Assembly: GCA_023079485.1 (NCBI GenBank) | Contig: CM041083.1 | Location: 103,927,054 to 103,991,053, forward strand | Length of the DNA: 64,000 bases | Direction of reading: 5' to 3' | Source: Archilochus colubris | Lineage: Eukaryota > Chordata > Aves > Apodiformes > Trochilidae | Part shown: positions 1 through 11,832 of the stretch, in pieces | How positions within the stretch are numbered: the first letter of the stretch is position 1 | Layout: each line of letters begins with the position of its first letter | Notes under the pieces: model-generated | Seen by the model: only the letters and a program-made list of their open reading frames with translations | The model's database searches: none | Told to the model about the DNA's origin: nothing | Position numbers and translations under genes: made by a program

Positions 1-78
1 AACGATGTCTGCAGTATTGCTCTTGTCACACATAACCATTTCTTCCCATTTCCTTGTCCTCATGTTGTTTTTACTCCT

Positions 79-633
79 CCTGATATTTGCTGGAAAGGCA
101 ACACAGCCAGGCACACACAGCACAGGATACTCCTGCAGAGAGCTGATGACAACTTTCTGACAGAGGTGGCTGAGGAACCTGTGAGGGCAGGTGCACTGCT
201 GGACCTGTATTAACAAACACAGAAGGTCTTGCTGGGGACTTGAAGGTCAGGGGCAACCTTGGCTTCAGTTTTCCCTGCAAAAGCTGACCCTCTTGAATCC
301 TGAACCCTGGAGGGTCTAAAGGGTGAGTGCAAGGAAGGTGGAGTCAAACTCTTCTCAAAACCTCCTGGTGACAGGATGATGGGCAACAGGCACAAGCTGG
401 AACATAGGAAGTTCCATTTAAACCTAAGAAAAAAACTTTCTAACTATGAGTGTGAAAAGGCACTGGAACAGGCTACCCACATATGTGGTGGAGTCCCCTT
501 CACTGGAGATATTCAAAACCCTCCTGGGTGCAGTCCTGTGTAATGTGCTCTGGGTGATCCTGCTTTAGTGGGAGAGTTGGGCTAGATGATCTCTAGAGGT
601 CTCTTCCAACTCTGATAATTCTGTGATTCTGTG
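79..633 (+). mobile_element. CR1 LINE, old, internally deleted
   Basis: Bases 79-300 read, with stops, like the end of the CR1 ORF2 endonuclease region: a GLVGD-V-GNLG-type stretch near 225-275 preceded by a GALLDL-like stretch near 190-210. Bases 310-633 are the 3' end: ORF2 C-terminus, then TTGGGCTAGATGATCTCTAGAGGTC and the terminal ATTCTGTGATTCTGTG. The reverse transcriptase section normally between the two parts is missing. Many stops and indels show an old copy. Confidence 0.8.
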
Positions 634-990
634 AAGACAGCTCTTCATCCTCATAAACTGCATCTATCTCCTGCAATACCATATGACTCTGATGGAAGTC
701 ATCTTTGGGTGGTCGTGCAATAGCAATTTCAAAAGGTCGCTTTTAAGGCTGTACATTCTGTCTCAAACTTCTCTAACAAAGTCTTTCTATTATTTGCTTA
801 CATGTAACTCTTAGGTTTGCCACAACAGTCTTTTTTGAAACCACACTGATAATCTTTAAACAGTGTTGCTGTTAACTCTTCTGTTTGTTACTCAGCATTA
901 TCTTGTTTGCTTCATGTAGCTCCAGACCTTAGTAGTTTTTATTTACTTTTATGTTTTGGTTTGGTCTGGGTTTTTTTGTTTGTTTATTAG

Positions 991-1047
<57 letters not shown>

Positions 1048-1724
1048 TTCTGACTGGGAAGGCTCCCATGATCTCATTTGTTTTTTTCTCCCATTTTATA
1101 ATGTATACTATTGATTTTAGTGTCTTTCAAATTGTTCTGTTTTTTTCTCATGTAGCATTACAATCCTTCAGGGTTTTGCTCTTCTGATTTGTTATAGGCA
1201 TTTCCTTGTTGTTAGTTTTCTCTTCATCCTTTTTTCCTCCTTTGAACATGCTGCAGCAACAAGTTGATGTGAATAGCCTGCGGTAACAGTCTGTGGTGGT
1301 GCAGACCCCCTGTTCACTATGACATGTTGTAACATCCACATCAGCCAACATCCTTCTTGCTTTATGTTACAAAGCAGTGGGCCTAACACTTCTCTTGTTT
1401 CAATATCAATTGCAGCAGGCTGATATCGTCTAGAACTTTCTAATCTTGCCTACTGGACCAGTGAGACTGGATAATTGGATACCTTTTCACCCTAGTGCAA
1501 AATTTGGGCCAATTAGGCACTCCCTAACTGTACTTGAAACTCTGTTTGCAGGACATACCTAAGACCCCTTTTTCTTTTTAGAGTACAGGCCACTCTGAAA
1601 GTTACCAAAGAATTGCTTAACCAGAATTGTAGCTATCGTGGTAAAATACTGACCAAAGTCAATCATCTTGGGCCCTATAATTACTGGCTTCAAGAGGGAG
1701 ACTCTTTGCAGCTCTCCGGAACCA
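634..1724. other. Intergenic; AT-rich with one trinucleotide repeat
   Basis: Apart from the TTA/ATT microsatellite at 994-1046, I see no gene or recognisable repeat. The poly-leucine open frame across the microsatellite is an artefact of the repeat. Confidence 0.6.
994..1046. repeat. (ATT)n microsatellite
   Basis: About 17 to 18 uninterrupted ATT units. It is likely polymorphic because the run is pure. Confidence 0.95.
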
Positions 1725-1825
1725 GAGAATCAGGAAGGTTGGAAAGGGCCTCTTAGGCCATCAAGTCCAAGCCTTGAACCACTAATCCTTCATCACGCCA
1801 AGCTGTGGCAATCACTACATGTCTC
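1725..1825 (-). mobile_element. CR1 LINE 3'-end fragment
   Basis: Read on the minus strand, this is a diverged CR1 3' end. On the plus strand AGAATCAGGAAGGTTGGAAAGGGCCTC...CATCAAGTCCAAGCC is the usual complement of the CR1 tail. It is short and mutated. Confidence 0.7.
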
Positions 1826-3125
1826 ATGAAGGAATCTGGTTCATCTGATTGATACAGTAAGTTGCTGTCTGCTTCTCTTAAATACAGAGGAAAATTGAAT
1901 TATTATCAGGTGGGTAAAATTTGGCTCTGCGACACAGTCACCTTTACCAATAAATTACCCTTAAAGGGTGTCTTAAAGGGTTACCTGCTTTAGAAGACTG
2001 CCTTTCTCCTAAACATTTCTGCAGTAATATAATTTCATTCGTGGATTCACATTTTCTCAAAATTGCTTCTCCATTGCTTTGGCCTCATTCTATAAACTTC
2101 CTATTCTTTTCTGTGCTTGAAGTGTTTTATGTTTCACACTTTCTTCTTTTTATATAGTAATAAGGCCCTTGCACTTCAGTAATACCTTTTATGTGAAGAC
2201 CTATTTGCTTTATAATAACTAATGACTTAAGCTTTCAGTACATTGTAAGAAGCAATGTCTATTAGTTCCATATTAGCAAAAGGAAACTGAGGCACTGGAG
2301 CAAGCCAACTAACTTCTTGAGGATAAATTCTAAGTCTCAGTTAAGCTATAAGAAATGTAATCTTGTTTCCTTAGGGTTTTTTTGGGGGAGGTTGTTGTTG
2401 GTTTGGTTTGTTATTGTTGTTTTGGTTTTTGTTTGTTGGTTTTTGTTTGGTTCGATGGTTATTTGTTTGGTTTTGTTTGTTTTTCTGGTTTTTTTGTCAG
2501 AACATGCTTCTCTCATAACTAAGGTATTTCTGTAATTATTTCCTGTTGATTCATTGATAGTAGTCCCTATGACTGCTATATGGTTTGCCATTTAACCTTA
2601 CAAACTTATCAGAAAAGAGAACATTATATTAAAATCTCTTTCAAGTTCTTTATTTTGTGATCTTTCTCATACTTAGCATAAGAGCACATCTAGTGAAAGA
2701 TATTCTTCCAAGTAGATACTGTGCTTATATATATTTGCATGCTTTCAAAACTAAAAATCTAGAAAAAAGAATTGATATAGTATTCCTTTCTGTGCATGTG
2801 TGTATTACATTTTAATTTTTAATTATGTGATGACACTCATATTTCAGGCTTGTAATGTAGGTATATGCAGTACTGCCAGATTGACATACAGCTAGTTCCT
2901 CCTTAAATTGCTTGGTTGGATGATGTCTCTACTATAAAGGTTTCTGAGTAAAGACTACCTTACAAAAATACATTAATATATTTGACACCCCTATGAAAAT
3001 ATATATGTTTTATCCTTGCAGTAATGTATAGGTTTTTTTGTTTTCAGCACTTCTTAAATTGTTGTGTTCGGTATTGTGTAATGCTATTCTGTCCTTCTTA
3101 TATGTCTTACAGTAAATTTTCATGC
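1826..3125. other. Intergenic; G/T-rich tract, otherwise featureless
   Basis: It contains a G/T-rich low-complexity tract at 2376-2492 (GTTTG/GTTGTT units). The rest is AT-rich with no gene or repeat I can recognise. Confidence 0.6.
2376..2492. repeat. G/T-rich low-complexity tract
   Basis: Degenerate GTTTG, GGTTTT and TTGTTG units on the plus strand with almost no A or C. It is one of several such tracts in the window. Confidence 0.85.
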
Positions 3126-3374
3126 CTACCCTGATCTCTTTATTGTCAGATATTGAGCAATGGAGATTTTACCCATTGTGTAGAGTTTTTTCCCAAGATC
3201 CTTCCAATTTCTGCATGCTTTCACAAACATTAGCTCAACCCAGTTATAAAATCTGATTCTATTTTCTGCCAATTCAGTGATGTCTTTGGAGAGCCATACT
3301 CCCAGGCTCTTAATGTTGTCAGTGGCTGTGTCTGCATCAAAAATAGTACAGGGAGCAAACATGAAGAACAGCAC
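3126..3374 (-). pseudogene. Possible relic of an old LINE reverse transcriptase (non-CR1)
   Basis: The minus strand is open for 82 codons and ends at a stop. Its middle reads IKSLGVWLSKDI, then NWVELMFVKACRNWKDLGKK, then MGKISIAQYL. This spacing (LGV-, about 15 residues, NW-, W-, GK-) recalls the segment after the catalytic core of L1/Tx1-type or related LINE reverse transcriptases, where YLGV is followed by NW, a tryptophan and a G(R/K) helix. It is not CR1, whose counterpart reads EKDLGV.V. No catalytic residues are covered. Open frames further upstream on the same strand (3410-3713) are not clearly related. The alternative is a chance open frame in AT-rich DNA. Confidence 0.3.
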
Positions 3375-4552
3375 TGTGCAAATGTGAACTGGTCTTCTCA
3401 GTAATTTTGTTATTTTATTTGCCTGAGAAAACTATCCTTTACTTTTGGCAAGTAATATTGCTCTTCCAAAATGGTTTTAAAGTGTTTCCTTTGGAGCAGT
3501 AAGAGTGAGGGAAAGGGAAACTTTATATTGTTGCTTGAGAGTTCTTTTTGTATGAGTTCTCTCATCCAAAGCCTCATGATAACATAGACCACCAAATGAG
3601 CTAACAACCTCTGGTCCAAGGTAGCAGATATTATAAGGCTTGATTTTGCCACTCTCATAGGAAAGACTTTCACCTTCCTGCATTAATAGTCTAGACAAAA
3701 CCCCCATGAGCACAACTCTACTTCAGGATGAATCAGAGCAGCAAAACATGACTTTCTTTTCCAGACAAAGTCCTTCTGAAAAGATGATAAGGAGAATCAA
3801 ACGCTGTCATAAAGAGATCTCTAATTTTAGGAGTTTATTTAACTGAATAATCATCTCCAACTTCTAAGTAAATAGCTGGATTTAGTTCAAATAATATGGA
3901 ATGAAGTCTTCACTGGATGATTATGGTATTCCTGCTGCAGTTCCTCAGCTGTAGACAGGTACAGAGGATGTGAACAGCACATGGATAATATACATTGTTG
4001 TTCTATATTTGTGTCAAGAAGACTTAAACATGTGCAGATATATTAAAACTTAAACATGAAGGCTGCAAAAAAATAGGGAGAGAAATAGAAGCTTCAGCAC
4101 TTAGTCCTTATATTCCCACCTGTACTTATATATGCTATATAATAGCTTGCAATATTCCCCTGTGCTTGAAAGAGAAACTGTAATAAACAGAAATACTTCT
4201 CCCAGGTGCTGGAGTCTTCTTCTTGTCTACTAAACCTATCAACAGCTTTCTTAAAGACGACATAACAGAGCAAAACCCAAGGAAAGTTTGTAATCCACAA
4301 CTATATATTCATGTGAGTATGGAGTTCAATACACAAAGGACAGCTCTGATTCCAGCCTCTTCTGTTCAACAAAATAATTCAAGTTCTCTTATTGTGCCTG
4401 AGTTTTTTTCATGGGCAAGCATCAGATGCCATCAAATTCTCTGCCAGATCAGGGCAGATGCTCCCCAAGGCCACTGATCTCAACTAGCTTTCAATTAATT
4501 TAATTTAATTTTTTAATTATGACTGTTGTTGTTTGTTTCTTTATCTGGTTGA

Positions 4553-4608
4553 GGTATTGTATTTGTTTTTTGTGTTTTTGGTTTTTTGTTTTGTTTTTTT
4601 TTTTTCAG
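4553..4608. repeat. T/G-rich low-complexity tract with poly-T
   Basis: TTGTTTTTTGTG..GTTTTTTGTTTTG units run into a T-run. This may be the complement of an A-rich tail, but no element body adjoins it. Confidence 0.8.
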
Positions 4609-4763
4609 TGTGCCTCTTTGAGGATAGTTCTTTATCTGGTAGATTCCAATAGCATTAAAGGACCTGTACAATGGAGGTGAAGTTGGCTACTTAGGATCAT
4701 TTTCTACCCCTTCAGATGGTTTGCACTGGTATCCTCCTTGCTAGGTTTACCTTATGTGAGATC

Positions 4764-4787
4764 AAAAAAAAAAAAAAAAAAAAAAAA
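4764..4787. repeat. Poly-A run, 24 bases
   Basis: Uninterrupted A24. No recognisable retrocopy lies upstream. Confidence 0.95.
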
Positions 4788-5091
4788 GGAAGCAGCTTCT
4801 TTTCATGCATCTTTGATCAAAGTGTTTTTTGGTTTGTGCTTTTCCCTATGAAACTTAGAGGGACAGTATGGAGGAAAGGTATCAGTTAGGTGACTAATTC
4901 TTCTAAAGCCAAGTATTACTTCCCTAAAATGGTGCTATGAAATAATAAAATGTATTCAGTTGTGAGCTAAATAGAGTTGGAAGAGAAAGTGATCCTCAGT
5001 GTGGTTACTGAATCAATACAAATTTTTGAAGACAGAATTGTGATGCTGCTCTTAGTGCAGATGTCCCTACAGTTCTCCTAAAGGCTCTGTA

Positions 5092-5114
5092 TTATATATA
5101 TATATATATGTATA
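5092..5114. repeat. (TA)n microsatellite
   Basis: About 9 TA units, decaying into TATG/TATT. Confidence 0.85.
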
Positions 5115-6833
5115 TTATTCATGTATATATGGCAAAGTTCATCTACATCACTTTCCAAGCTATGGGGACTAACTAACTCTGTTTCTGAGAAACAGAAGGA
5201 ACAGTCTCCTTGAGTCTGATTAGCAGCTATGCTGCAGATTTTTTCTCCAACTTTCAACTGTAATAATAAATAAATATTTCCCAATAAATCTATAACAAAT
5301 CACCTTATTGCTTCCAGAATGAAGGCCATGTACAAACAGGGAGAGACAGCAATAGCATAAATACTTTCTTATATATGTACATATGCATAAACCAATATGT
5401 ATTTATGTATAATTTTTAAACATAAACCTGTACACACAGTCACACAGAGGCACAAATATATGTGCCTATTTCTGCCTACCTAAATACATCAGTGCTGAAT
5501 AGATAAAAGGATTGAAATGTAATGCTGGAGCTGTAGAGGGGGAATAGAGAATTCTTAATAGAGGAAACCAGCTAATAGAGCTTATATCTACTAAATGTTA
5601 AAAACTGTGCTTCTGAGGTCTGATGAAATAGTTATATGCAACTTAAAAGTAATCACTCTATCGTGTGACAGATAAACCCCCAAAAGTATCTAATCATGTC
5701 TTTTCTCCCTCTCACTGCTACTTCCATTTTTCCTCAAAACCAACTTCAGATTTTTACTTCCTAGAAGAAATTAAAGAAAATGTGATCTTCAAGGAGTACA
5801 GCTTCTTTTTCAATCCCTCAGTAACCACTTTGCTGCATTTAATATTTTCATGCCTTTGGCAACCACCTGTTTTGTTTGTGTGCTAAAGCCTAAGGTAATT
5901 CTAAGAAATAAATATTCAGCACACACTTCAGGGAATTCAACAGATTATTCTTATGCATGATAATTGAAGGTTGGCTTTAAAGAGGGTGCAAAATGACGTG
6001 ATGGAAAACAACATTACACTGAATGACCAGGATATGTTCTTGAAAATCACCCTAACAGTCAAAAGTCCACTTTTCTTACTCAGGTATTTAAGACCAAAAA
6101 ACTTACAGCAGCTTCTTTTTTCTCTTTCTCGCCCCCCAGTAATTAGAGATGTGATTAATTTTATTACTTGAAATGTTGTTAATCTCTGGATTAGAGGACT
6201 TGAGTGGAGTTAGAGAGTTCCTCACAAGTACTGGTATGGACAGCTAACTTCAATTACAGGGCATGCAGTTCCTGACAAGCAGGTCAGACACAAGCAGAAG
6301 AATTTAGTTTTAATGGACTATTTTATGTTTTCTTCTTGTTTCTCTCATTTCAGAGAATGAAAACTGTCATTACAAATATAACTACATTCTTTAGGCTGGA
6401 ATTTGAAACAAAAAAAATCCTCTTTTGTTCTTTGTTATAGGATTACTCATCAGAAGGATATTAATTACAAATTACTGCCCACCATGTATGTACAGAATTC
6501 TGTCGAACATATTAGATGTGAAACAATAGATTTTTTTATTCAAAATTTCATATTTTCATTTGAAATTATTTAATATTCTGGAAAATTAGATAAACACCAT
6601 TTGCACAAATCTCAGTCAGTTATAGGGGCATTTGCTGAGTCTGTCAAAAGTGCCATAATAATTCTGAGTTGCTCTATTTTCATGAATAGTGGCTCGGTTT
6701 TGTTGCCTCAAATAAGAGAAATTATTTCAGCATTTCTGTTGGACAATTAGATGTTTTTTTGCCACTGTGTTATAAAATTTTACAGGTATAAAGCCTCAAA
6801 TCAGTATTATTAATTGAGATAAACTATTTTCCA

Positions 6834-6895
6834 GAGAATCACAGAATAGTCATGGTTGGAAAGGACCCTGAGATCACCAACTGCAACCATGCCAT
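6834..6895 (-). mobile_element. CR1 LINE 3'-end scrap
   Basis: AGAATCACAGAATAGTCATGGTTGGAAAGGACC is the complement of a CR1 3' terminus. Only about 60 bases remain. Confidence 0.7.
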
Positions 6896-6919
6896 TTTAT
6901 TTGACCTGGTTTCTTTTTT

Positions 6920-6963
6920 ATTGAAACATTATTGAAACATATTGTTTCATTATTGAAACATTA
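6920..6963. repeat. ATTGAAACAT tandem and inverted repeat
   Basis: ATTGAAACAT occurs three times with one inverted copy between, giving TGAAACA-TAT-TGTTTCA as a small hairpin. Confidence 0.8.
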
Positions 6964-7849
6964 TTCTTAAGTATTTTTTTTTATAAAGTGGATCCAGTGT
7001 AAAAGATTGGAATATGATTTAATTTTTTTCCCTCTTCAATTTGTCAGTTATAAAACCCTTTTCCCTCCTTTAAAGGATTAAAAAATACCCTGGTCAAGAC
7101 TGAGCTGCATTATGAAAAAATAGACTCCTCTGAAAAAAGCCATTTGATGTAATGGTTGATCTTTGGATCATTCATGAATTATTCATAAAGGTACCAGCAA
7201 TTGTTCACTAAAAAAAGTATCTACCCTTACAAGAGACACATAGAAAATAATAGTGTTAGTATGACAGCAAAATAAGAAAGACAGAGATCAAGTTTAAGAC
7301 TTAAAATTATAGTAAAAGAATAAATAGAAACAGATCAATAATAATATACCATTACCTCAAACATGTCAAGTATAATCCAGTTGGTCCTACTGTCAAAATA
7401 GATAAATTTGTCAGGAATTGCTCTCTGTGGGTATGAATGTGTCTGTGAATGCACACATTCTGTAAGCTCCTTTTTTCTTTGCTTTTTCAGCAGGTATAGT
7501 GCTCAGCATCCTTCTGGTAGAGTATATCAGACTACAACAGACTATCTGACCTCATGATATTTGAAACTGGGGAGACTGATCTGTACTTTATCTTTTCTTG
7601 TGGCTGACAAAGGTACAGAAGGTTGCAATTTCTTCTCTAACAGAACTCTGGAGTGCTTCCTTGGTCTGTTTTTCTGACTATTGTTCCCCTGGATACTCTC
7701 TAAGTAACTAGCCTTACTTAACATAATGCTTTTGGGTATAGATTGGACTGTTTTACCAATAAGTTTGGTAAAACCTATCAGTTTTCATAGATCAATTTAC
7801 ATGTAGAGATACTTCCAGGCAATAGAAAGTACTTGGTCCTTGCATTGTT
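6964..7849. other. Intergenic, nothing recognised
   Basis: AT-rich sequence between two CR1 fragments, with no supported gene or repeat. Confidence 0.5.
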
Positions 7850-8342
7850 TAGTAGACACTCAGTTTAGGAAGGAGATTGAGGTCCTGGAGCGGGTCCAAA
7901 GGAGGGAAACCAGGCTGGTGAAGGGACTTAAGCAAATACCCTATGAAGAGAGGCTGAGGGAGCTGGGGCTGTTCAGCCTGGAAAAGAGGAGGCTCCGAGG
8001 AGACCTCATCACTCTCTACAACTCCCTGAAAGGAGGTTGGAGCCAAGCGGGAGTTGGTCTCTTTTCCCAGGCAACTCTCAGCAAGACAAGAGGGCATGGT
8101 CTTAAGTTGTGCCGGGGGAGGTTTAGGTTGGATATTAGAAAGAATTTCTTTACGGAGAGGGTGATCAAGCATTGGAATGGGCTGCCCAGGGAAGTAGTGG
8201 ATTCTCCGTCCCTGGAGTTATTTAAAAAGAGACTGGATGTGGCACTCAGTGCCCTGGTCTGGTAACTGCAGTGGTAGTGGATCAAGGGTTGGACTTGATG
8301 ATCTCAGAGGTCCCTTCCAACCCAGACGATTCTATGATTCTA
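7850..8342 (+). mobile_element. CR1 LINE, young 5'-truncated copy with intact ORF2 C-terminus
   Basis: A reading frame from about 7840 to 8265 stays open through the C-terminal end of the CR1 ORF2 protein: [14 protein letters not shown], then [21 protein letters not shown], then [12 protein letters not shown] and [19 protein letters not shown]. The reverse transcriptase catalytic part is absent, as is usual for 5'-truncated insertions. The 3' UTR follows with GGACTTGATGATCTCAGAGGTC and a terminal ATTCTATGATTCT. The open frame and near-identity to the copies at 17.8, 36.5 and 47.8 kb point to a recent subfamily. Confidence 0.93.
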
Positions 8343-11103
8343 AAATCATACTATAGATACCATTTCCATAGGGTACAATAAGACATATGCAAATTCAGAA
8401 TTAATAAAGAAAATACTTTCTTGTACAACTTTTTCAAACTCATTGCCATAAATCTTTGATAATGATCGAAATTTTAAAGACTTTTTTTAAATGAATGAAT
8501 TGCTCATGTGAAGAAGAGTATCTGTAATTATCAGCTATTACTTCTGGAAAGTGTGACACTTACACTTGACTTTCTACTGGTAGTTTGGAGGGGTTTTGAG
8601 CCATTCATTGGGTTGTCCACTGACACATTTTCTTTTCTACTGTGGCAAATTGATACTCCTACACCAAACAATGTTTTTAGATGTTTCTAAACTCACCGCT
8701 GCCAAAAAAAACACCACAACAAAAAGCCCTCAAAAACTTCTGAAATGCTTTTCACCTAATGCACAGTACAGCACCAACCACTGACTCTCTACTTCTTAGT
8801 CTACAATCTCTTGAAATGCCTACCTTGTATTTGCTACTCAGAAGAATGGCAATTCCTCTGTAGCCTTCATAAAGCTCTGAGTATACTTTGTTTTAATTTT
8901 TAGATTATCCCTTTTTAAGTAAGAAAGGGAAGACTACATGCTCTCCAGAGGTCCTTTGCAACCTAATTCCTTTTTTGCTTCTATGATCTGTAATTGAATC
9001 CCAAGCAAATTACAGCTCTCTTGTCTTGATGAAAAATACACAGTGGGACTTTCTGATGGTTCTGAAGTATAGAACTCTGTATTCTGGGACTAAAACTAGT
9101 AAAAAGGCTGATAACAATTCAGAATCAAATGCAAAATCCATTTCCTTGTTCAGCTGTTCAAGGGTACCTCTGTCCTACATGTGAACACACATCAGCTTTT
9201 ACATCTATTGGTCTTCAAGGGGAGGTGTATCTCTTTTGCCAGCTGAGGGTTTTCAAACACTCAAGATGATAAGTACTTCCACTCAGTCATTTAAGAGTAA
9301 TTTTCCTCTCAGCATATAACTGATAATACACTCAGGGAAGTGAAATACTTGCTTTGCTTGAATTGTAGATGCTTAATTGAAAATATTGCAACTGTTCTGA
9401 ACATATATCAGAATTTTCCGGAGGCCTTGGCTCTCTATTTACTGTCATATTTTTGTGGAAATATTCTCTTTTCTAGATTAGTATTTTCCCTCTTTTTGAA
9501 TCCTGCATGTGCATAGAAGGTGGAACGGAGTGTTAGAGAAACTGTATCATTTTAGTATTTACAGTGGTATAGCTGTAAAAATATAAATGCTTATCTTTGC
9601 ACTTAAAGTCTTTGCAACACTAAGGTAAAAAAAAAAAAAAAAAAAAAAAGAAAAGAAAAAAAAAGTATCTGCTCAGCTGCTTGTATTTCTTTTCCTCCCC
9701 CCCCTTTTTTTTTCATGAAAAAAATGTATAGTTGAGAAAAAAAAAAAGTACATTACCAGTACCCAGACAAAAAGAACATTGTTTTACAGTGAAGTCCCAC
9801 AAATACGTAACTGTAAATCTTCTGGGTCTTCAAGTCAAAGCAAAAGCAAGAGCCAACATTTTCCCCTCCTTCTGTAAAAAGGCTTCTAAAGATTGAAAAA
9901 GCCTCATTGAATGACCACTCTATTGACTTTTGTGAAAGGGTTATCTATAAAAGGGCATCCTCTCAGCTCTGCAAATCATATTCAGTGTGAATAGAAACAA
10001 AGTCTGAAATCACACTGGACACCAACAGGAGGTTTCATTTCACAGAATGAAAAATGGAGACCCATATTTCTAAATCACATTTAAACCACAATTAAAATAC
10101 CAAAATAATTTCCAAGTAGAGTGCTGCAAGCATGGGCAGTAAATCAATCAGGAAAGGTTCACTGCCATTGTATAATGTATTACTGTCTGTTAGTTTTGTG
10201 ATTTTTGAGGCAGCTTAAATGATGTTAGAAATAGAAACTTTGGCTTCCAGTCATATGTACTCTTAATGAGATTTTGGCAAATGCACTTGCAATAGTTATT
10301 ACGATACCTTGGAAAATGTTAATATTGTGTCCAATTAACATTTTTATAATTCTTCTTGTGTACTAAAGGATGCTAAGGAAACAAAATCATAATAGGGACC
10401 ATTAAAGGAAAATAACATTAGAATAAATAACAATTAATCTAAGGAATTTTAAAAAAGAAAGAGAGAGAAAGAGAAAAATGAAGAATAATGCAAAGAAATA
10501 ATGAAAACAGACTGAGATATGGACAACAAGGATCAAAACTGAGTATTAGCTGTTATCAAATAATCACTGTAAGGCCGATCACCCTACCCCTAAAAATAGG
10601 TCAAACCATTTCTTTGGTTAGAGCCATCTCATGAGAGCAAACAAAAAGTACTGGATAGTGGTTCTGATATCTCATAATGCTCCATAACACTCTCCCAAAA
10701 TAATTTTTCTACAAACAGCCTGAGCTGTTAAGGGTAATTTTTTTACTTGACATTTGTAACATGTAATATGACTGGTCTGAATCAAAGAGTCATTCTTTCT
10801 GCTTTACTAGTTCTTTTTAAAAAAAATAATTAATAGTTTTCCTGAAGCTTATTAATAACTCCTGTTATTATTTAAATTCATCACACATATAAAATGCAAC
10901 TCAAGAGTTGTATCGATCATTATTTAAGACTGCTTGGAATTTCACAACAAGGGTGTTATTAAGAAGGGAAAAGAGAAGAAATACTTTCATATTTCTTGTG
11001 CTTAAACATTTTCAAGTGGAGATTTGTTGGCAAGAAATGTAAATTAAAAACCATGAACACTTCTTAACACCTTCTATGGCTGGTGTCTGTGGCATCATAA
11101 AAG
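8343..11103. other. Intergenic; A-rich and pyrimidine tracts
   Basis: Contains a poly-A/AAAAG tract (9627-9665), a C8/T9 pyrimidine run (9697-9713) and a purine-rich GAAAGAGAGA stretch (10455-10490). No gene is seen. Confidence 0.6.
9627..9665. repeat. Poly-A followed by AAAAG units
   Basis: A23, then G-interrupted A runs. It has no recognisable element body upstream. Confidence 0.9.
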
Positions 11104-11585
11104 TCACTCAACATGAGGAAAGTTTGTATCCTCAGGGTAAGTCTTATTTTTTAAAAGGTGTTTTCTGTATTTCAGTTTGTGTCCATTGTCTCTTGCCTTG
11201 CCACTGAACATCACTGAGGAGAATCTGGCTCCACCTTCTTTTCTGCCCTCCATTATGGATTTTTCAACAGTGACAAAAATACCCCCAAATGTGCTTTGTT
11301 CCAGGATGAATACTCCCAGATCTCTCAGCCTCCCCTCCAAGCTGGTCCTGCATTGGACCCAGCACTGCAAATGAGTCTCACCAGGGCTCAGCAGAGGGCA
11401 GCATCACCTCCCTACATCTGCTGGAAATGCTCTTCACAATGTAGAGGTTCCTGGAGGTTCCTGGTATTCTTTGCTGTGAGGGCCCATTGCTGGCTCCTGG
11501 TCAGCCTGGTGACCAGCAGGACCTGTGCTGAATTGTCTTCTTCACCTCCCCTGTAAGTTCCTAATTCCTTTCTTCTGCAAAGGGA
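11104..11585 (-). mobile_element. CR1 LINE fragment, diverged
   Basis: The minus strand reads GRLRDLGVFILEQSTFGG, matching the CR1 ORF2 stretch [19 protein letters not shown], followed by diverged C-terminal residues ending in HKLKYRKHLLKN. On the plus strand, 11350-11530 is the complement of upstream ORF2 sequence. Several substitutions make it older than the copy at 7.85 kb. The 3' terminus is missing. Confidence 0.8.
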
Positions 11586-11810
11586 ATTTCAATGAAAACT
11601 TTGTGCACAATCCTTTTTGATGTTTCCCACCAACAAGGATGGTAAAAAACATAAGTTCTACTTCAGTAAGCACTCTGTGTCCAAAGCAGACAATGTCATG
11701 GATGTGCTACTTGTTCCCCTGTATTCCTGTAAGTAGAAGGAATGGTTCAGTCCTTAAAAAAGTTTTGAATTCTTTCTACAGGTTTTGGTTATGTTCTGCT
11801 GAGTTGCTAA

Positions 11811-11832
11811 ATTAAACAAACAAACAAACAGA
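11811..11832. repeat. (AAAC)n microsatellite
   Basis: Five AAAC units, beginning TTAAACAAACAAAC. Confidence 0.85.

Larger units (their letters stand above)
3375..6833. other. Intergenic; simple repeats only
   Basis: It holds poly-T/TTTTG (4553-4608), a 24-base poly-A (4764-4787) and a TA repeat (5092-5114). I see no gene or diagnostic transposon sequence. Confidence 0.6.

Noticed and set aside
951..1187. 78-codon poly-leucine open frame
   Set aside because: Produced by the ATT/TTA microsatellite, with no promoter or homology.
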